DNA from: Actinomycetes bacterium
GTDB taxonomy: Bacteria > Actinomycetota > Acidimicrobiia > Acidimicrobiales > Palsa-688
DNA length: 9,152 nt
NCBI GenBank assembly: GCA_021808665.1
Contig: JAKBBA010000124.1
Location: 1 to 9,152 of the forward strand
Reading direction: 5' to 3'
In this document: one piece after another, positions 6,237-9,152 of the stretch
How positions within the stretch are numbered: position 1 is the stretch's first letter
Layout: each line of letters starts with the position of its first letter
Position numbers and translations under genes: made by a program
The notes under the pieces: model-generated
The model's input: only the letters and a program-made list of their open reading frames with translations
Databases searched by the model: none
Told to the model about the DNA's origin: nothing

Positions 6237-7412
6237 ATGACCAGCTTCCGAGACCTGCTTCGAGACGCCAAGAGCCGAATCACGGAGACCGATACCGCCG
6301 GCGCGGAGGCGGAGATAGTTCGCCCGGGCACCGTGGTGCTCGACGTTCGTGAACCCGACGAGTACGAGCAGGGCGCCCTGCCGGGGGCTATCCACATCCC
6401 AAGAGGTTTCCTGGAGAGCACCGTCGAGGGCAAGCTCGCCGACAAGGAAGCCCGGATCGTCGTGTACTGCGCCGGCGGAACCCGCTCGGCGTTTGCCGCC
6501 GACACTCTGCAAACGCTCGGCTACAGCAACGTCGTCTCGATGGACGGCGGGTTCAACAAATGGAAGGACGAGGGCAGGAGCTGGTCGACTCCGGTGCGCC
6601 TGACCGCCGAGCAGCGTAACCGCTACCAGCGCCACATTCTCCTTCCGGAGGTCGGCGTGGAAGGCCAGGCGAAGCTCCTCGCCTCTAAGGTGCTCCTCCT
6701 CGGCGCTGGAGGGCTCGGCTCGCCGGCTGCGCTCTACCTCGCTGCGTCTGGCGTTGGCACGCTCGGCATCATCGACATGGACGTCGTCGACGAGTCGAAC
6801 CTTCAGCGCCAGATTCTCCACAACCTCGACCGGGTCGGTGAGCGAAAAGTCGATTCAGCCAAGAAGACGCTCACCCTATTGAACCCCGACGTAAGTGTCG
6901 TCACCTACGACGTGCGTCTCGGGGCCGACAACGTTCTCGACATCTTCGCGGGCTACGACGTCATCGTCGACGGGACAGACAACTTCCCGACCCGCTATTT
7001 GGTCAACGACGCTTCGCTCAAGCTCGACATACCGGTCGTGCACGGTTCGATCTTCCGCTTCGAAGGCCAAGCTAGCGTCTACCTTCCCCATCAGGGCCCC
7101 TGCTACCGCTGCCAGGTTCCGGAGCCTCCTCCCGCCGAGCTGGCTCCCTCCTGCTCGGAGGCGGGTGTGTTGGGCGTCCTGTGCGGGATTATCGGCAGCA
7201 TCCAGGCGATGGAGGCTATAAAGCTGCTCCTCGGGCTGGGAGACAGCCTGTCAGGGCGCCTTCTCGCGTACGACGCGCTCGAAGAGACCTTCCGTACCTT
7301 CAAGGTCAACCGTGACCCCGAGTGCGCAGCGTGCTCGATACCGAAAGAGCAGCTGGTGATCGCGGAATATGATGGGCTGTGCATGCCTCACCCGATAGCC
7401 CCTCCTGCGTGA
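6237..7412 (+). CDS. moeB: Rhodanese-ThiF/MoeB fusion: sulfur-carrier protein adenylyltransferase
   Basis: Activates the C-terminal Gly of a ubiquitin-like sulfur carrier (MoaD, ThiS or CysO type) by adenylation and probably passes sulfur to it through its rhodanese domain. The rhodanese domain comes first (about residues 5-115), with LDVREPDEYEQGALPGAIHI (35-54) and the active loop CAGGTRS, Cys78. The ThiF/MoeB domain follows from about 122: nucleotide loop GAGGLGS (156-162), DMDVVDESNLQRQ (180-192), DGTDN (245-249), PSCSEAGVLG (304-313) and zinc cysteines in CYRC (289, 292) and CAAC (363, 366). All key residues are present in 391 aa. In MoeZ and Uba4 the rhodanese domain is at the C-terminus, so the domain order here is reversed. 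The partner carrier is not in the window, so I cannot choose between molybdopterin, thiamine and cysteine routes. The symbol follows the family of the larger domain. A beta-carbonic anhydrase gene follows after 28 bp on the same strand. Confidence 0.94.
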   Translation: MTSFRDLLRDAKSRITETDTAGAEAEIVRPGTVVLDVREPDEYEQGALPGAIHIPRGFLESTVEGKLADKEARIVVYCAGGTRSAFAADTLQTLGYSNVVSMDGGFNKWKDEGRSWSTPVRLTAEQRNRYQRHILLPEVGVEGQAKLLASKVLLLGAGGLGSPAALYLAASGVGTLGIIDMDVVDESNLQRQILHNLDRVGERKVDSAKKTLTLLNPDVSVVTYDVRLGADNVLDIFAGYDVIVDGTDNFPTRYLVNDASLKLDIPVVHGSIFRFEGQASVYLPHQGPCYRCQVPEPPPAELAPSCSEAGVLGVLCGIIGSIQAMEAIKLLLGLGDSLSGRLLAYDALEETFRTFKVNRDPECAACSIPKEQLVIAEYDGLCMPHPIAPPA

Positions 7413-7440
7413 ACCGCCGACCCGGATCAAACGGCCCGAA

Positions 7441-7938
7441 ATGAGCTTCGAGGACTTCTCCGACGTCCTCGACGGTAACCGCCGATTCGCGGTGGACTAC
7501 CGAGACCCGGGCCTCAAGGCGGTAGCAGCCCGTGGTTTGGCAGTGCTCACGTGTATGGACTCGCGCATCGACCCTCTACGCATGCTCGGGATTTCCCCAG
7601 GGGACGCAAAAATCCTTCGAAATGCCGGCGCCCGCGTCACTGAGGACGTGCTACGCACCCTTGTCCTCGCGACCAACCTGCTCGGGGTCGAGCGTTTCAT
7701 GATCGTCGCCCACACCAACTGCCGGATGACTAACCTAACCGAGGCCGACGTCCACGAGGCGGTAAGAGATGCAGGAGGTCCGGACACGCGAAGTCTCGCG
7801 TTCCTCACTTCCCTCGACGTTCACGAGTCGGTCCGCCAAGACGTCCAGCGTGTCAAGTCGTCGCCGTACCTGCCGCGCCTGGCCGTCGGCGGCTTCAGAT
7901 ACCACCTCGAAACGGGCGAGCTGGAGGCGATCTGCTGA
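7441..7938 (+). CDS. Small beta-carbonic anhydrase (Rv1284 type)
   Basis: Interconverts CO2 and bicarbonate with a zinc ion. At 165 aa it matches the short beta-class enzymes such as M. tuberculosis Rv1284 (163 aa) rather than the longer plant or E. coli type. Zinc ligands Cys38 (in CMDSR), His91 and Cys94 (in HTNC) are present, as is the Asp40-Arg42 dyad in CMDSRID. The ending [15 protein letters not shown] is typical of this group. The ATG at 7441 has no strong ribosome binding site. The gene follows the rhodanese-ThiF gene by 28 bp, so the two are probably in one transcript. From memory, Rv1284 lies next to the sulfate-activation genes cysD/cysN in M. tuberculosis, so a neighbour in sulfur chemistry fits a pattern; a direct functional link is inference. 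Confidence 0.95.
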   Translation: MSFEDFSDVLDGNRRFAVDYRDPGLKAVAARGLAVLTCMDSRIDPLRMLGISPGDAKILRNAGARVTEDVLRTLVLATNLLGVERFMIVAHTNCRMTNLTEADVHEAVRDAGGPDTRSLAFLTSLDVHESVRQDVQRVKSSPYLPRLAVGGFRYHLETGELEAIC

Positions 7939-7951
7939 TCCGCAGGCCGCC
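7926..7951 (+). terminator. Possible hairpin over the carbonic anhydrase stop codon
   Basis: GGCG-AT-CTGC and GCAG-GC-CGCC can pair around a TGATCC loop, with a two-base internal mismatch. It includes the stop codon at 7936-7938 and is not followed by a T-run, so it is at best a weak actinobacterial-style terminator before the mutase gene. The rest of the 121-bp gap to the mutase holds only its promoter candidate. Confidence 0.2.
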
Positions 7952-8045
7952 CGGTTGGCGCGAGCAGCGATCGACCTAGCCAGCGAAGGGCCGTCCACGA
8001 GTTACCCCGGCCGTCCGCCACTCGCCCCGCCACCACCTTGCGCCC

Positions 8046-8051
8046 TATCCT
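8046..8051 (+). promoter_or_regulatory. Candidate -10 box of a leaderless mutase transcript
   Basis: TATCCT ends 8 nt before the ATG at 8060. No Shine-Dalgarno sequence is present, so a message starting at or within a base or two of the ATG is plausible. Confidence 0.4.
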
Positions 8052-8059
8052 CTCCAGGC

Positions 8060-9152
8060 ATGGCCATCGACTCGTCAAATGCGGACCTGCGCCGGCTCGA
8101 CTCGGGGATCGACATCAAGGCTGCTTACCTTCCGCGAGACCTCGAAGGATGGAACCCTGACTCACGCCTCGGCGACCCCGGGCGCTATCCGTATACCAGG
8201 GGCATCTACCCGACCATGTACCGGGGGCGGCCTTGGACGATACGCCAGTACTCAGGGTTCGGCACGGCGGAGGCCACTAACGAGCGCTGGCAACTCCTCC
8301 TGGCGGGTGGCGGGACGGGGCTTTCGTGCGCTTTCGATCTGCCGACTCAAATGGGGTACGACTCGGATCATCCGAGAGCCGAGGGCGAAGTCGGCAAGGT
8401 AGGAGTGGCGATCGACTCGATAGACGACATGCGGGTCTTGTTGTCGGGTCTTCCCCTCGATCGGGTGACCACGTCGATGACGATCAACTCGACTGCGGCA
8501 ATCCTGCTGCTGCTCTACCAGCTTGTCGCCGAAGAACAGGGAGTGCCTGCGGCGAAGCTCGGTGGGACCGTCCAAAACGACATCTTGAAGGAGTACGTTG
8601 CCCGCGGTACCTATATCTATCCACCGCGCCAGTCGATGCGCTTGGTGACAGATATTTTCGCCTACTGCAACGAGAACCTGCCATCGTGGAACACGATCTC
8701 CATATCGGGGTACCACATCCGCGAGGCGGGCTCCACCGCAGTCCAGGAGATCGCCTTCACGCTCGCCAACGGTGTCGCCTACGTGCAGGCGGCGCTCGAC
8801 GCCGGGCTCGCCGTCGACGACTTCGCCCCGCGGCTTAGCTTCTTCTGGAACTCCCACAACAATTTCTTCGAGGAGATAGCGAAGTTCCGTGCGGCAAGGC
8901 GAATGTGGGCGAAGATCATGACGGAACGCTTCGGAGCCCTGGAGGAAAAAAGTAAGCTCCTCCGCTTCCACACCCAAACCGGGGGATCGACGCTCACTGC
9001 GCAGCAACCGGAGAACAACATCGCCCGTGTCACACTTCAATCACTCGCAGCTGTCCTCGGGGGAACCCAGAGCCTCCACGCAAACGGCTTCGACGAGGCG
9101 CTCGGACTTCCCACTGCGAAGGCTGCGACAATCGCCTTGCGAACACAGCAGA
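8060..9152 (+). CDS. Methylmalonyl-CoA mutase-type acyl-CoA mutase, large subunit (3' end missing)
   Basis: Catalytic-domain part of a coenzyme-B12 acyl-CoA mutase that rearranges the carbon skeleton of acyl-CoA (methylmalonyl-CoA and succinyl-CoA). The first 364 residues are visible and the frame runs off the right edge. Motifs of the TIM-barrel domain are clear: [20 protein letters not shown] (43-62), [15 protein letters not shown] (91-105), [11 protein letters not shown] (169-179), [16 protein letters not shown] (215-230), [20 protein letters not shown] (301-320) and [15 protein letters not shown] (334-348). Tyr64 (in IRQYSGF) and Arg194 (in PPRQSMR) match the Tyr/Arg pair that binds the carboxylate in methylmalonyl-CoA mutase; isobutyryl-CoA mutases have Phe and Gln. 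This favours methylmalonyl-CoA as substrate. Whether the B12 domain is in this chain or in a separate small subunit cannot be seen. The N-terminus is short, as in the split acyl-CoA mutase large-subunit family. The start is the ATG with TATCCT 8 nt upstream. Confidence 0.93.
   Translation, partial: MAIDSSNADLRRLDSGIDIKAAYLPRDLEGWNPDSRLGDPGRYPYTRGIYPTMYRGRPWTIRQYSGFGTAEATNERWQLLLAGGGTGLSCAFDLPTQMGYDSDHPRAEGEVGKVGVAIDSIDDMRVLLSGLPLDRVTTSMTINSTAAILLLLYQLVAEEQGVPAAKLGGTVQNDILKEYVARGTYIYPPRQSMRLVTDIFAYCNENLPSWNTISISGYHIREAGSTAVQEIAFTLANGVAYVQAALDAGLAVDDFAPRLSFFWNSHNNFFEEIAKFRAARRMWAKIMTERFGALEEKSKLLRFHTQTGGSTLTAQQPENNIARVTLQSLAAVLGGTQSLHANGFDEALGLPTAKAATIALRTQQ

Noticed and set aside
6231..6821. 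A 196-aa minus-strand open frame
   Set aside because: It is antisense to the rhodanese-ThiF gene and has no recognisable motif.
8252..9040. A 262-aa minus-strand open frame
   Set aside because: It is antisense to the acyl-CoA mutase, whose motifs are unmistakable.

Overview
The window is about 9 kb of high-GC chromosomal DNA from what looks like an actinobacterium. The pointers are the GC-rich codon use, GTG starts, TAnnnT boxes placed 6-8 nt before start codons (the pattern of leaderless mRNAs), an Rv1284-type beta-carbonic anhydrase and actinobacterial-style protein sequences. A lineage such as Acidimicrobiia would fit, but that is a guess. There is no transposase, integrase, CRISPR array, rRNA or tRNA. 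Most genes are recognisable metabolic genes; the unusual material lies in intergenic DNA and protein architecture.

Left part (1-4530). An unrecognised protein, probably cut by the left edge, ends at 554. It is followed by 218 bp without a convincing gene. Then comes a minus-strand block, read right to left: an unknown 204-aa protein (3916-4530), an alpha/beta hydrolase (2876-3796), leuC (1476-2879) and leuD (773-1369). The hydrolase and leuC overlap by four bases (GTGA). LeuC and LeuD form isopropylmalate isomerase of leucine synthesis. They are separated by an unusually long spacer containing nine perfect copies of a hexanucleotide, all alternating purine/pyrimidine.

Middle (4531-6236). A 223-bp divergent region separates the 204-aa gene from a plus-strand sirtuin (4754-5521). 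It holds a small palindrome near the minus-strand gene and a perfect 20-bp inverted repeat with a 7-nt loop (4644-4690) before the sirtuin. The sirtuin converges on, and overlaps by 24 bp, a minus-strand nitroreductase-family gene (5498-6208). That gene carries a three-copy 18-bp tandem repeat encoding a Gly/Glu/Gln linker.

Right part (6237-9152). Only 28 bp separate the nitroreductase from a divergent two-gene cluster: a rhodanese-ThiF/MoeB fusion with the rhodanese domain at the N-terminus, then a small beta-carbonic anhydrase. Both divergent starts have a TAnnnT box exactly 6 nt upstream. The window ends inside a methylmalonyl-CoA mutase-type gene (from 8060), which has its own TAnnnT box.

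Working together: leuC/leuD are one enzyme. The rhodanese-ThiF protein probably activates a sulfur-carrier protein for cofactor or cysteine synthesis, and the carbonic anhydrase is probably co-transcribed with it. The other genes have no clear shared pathway. I do not see a convincing new defence or mobile system. The best leads are the hexamer tract inside leuCD, the long perfect inverted repeat before the sirtuin, the domain-swapped sulfur-activation enzyme and the back-to-back leaderless promoters.
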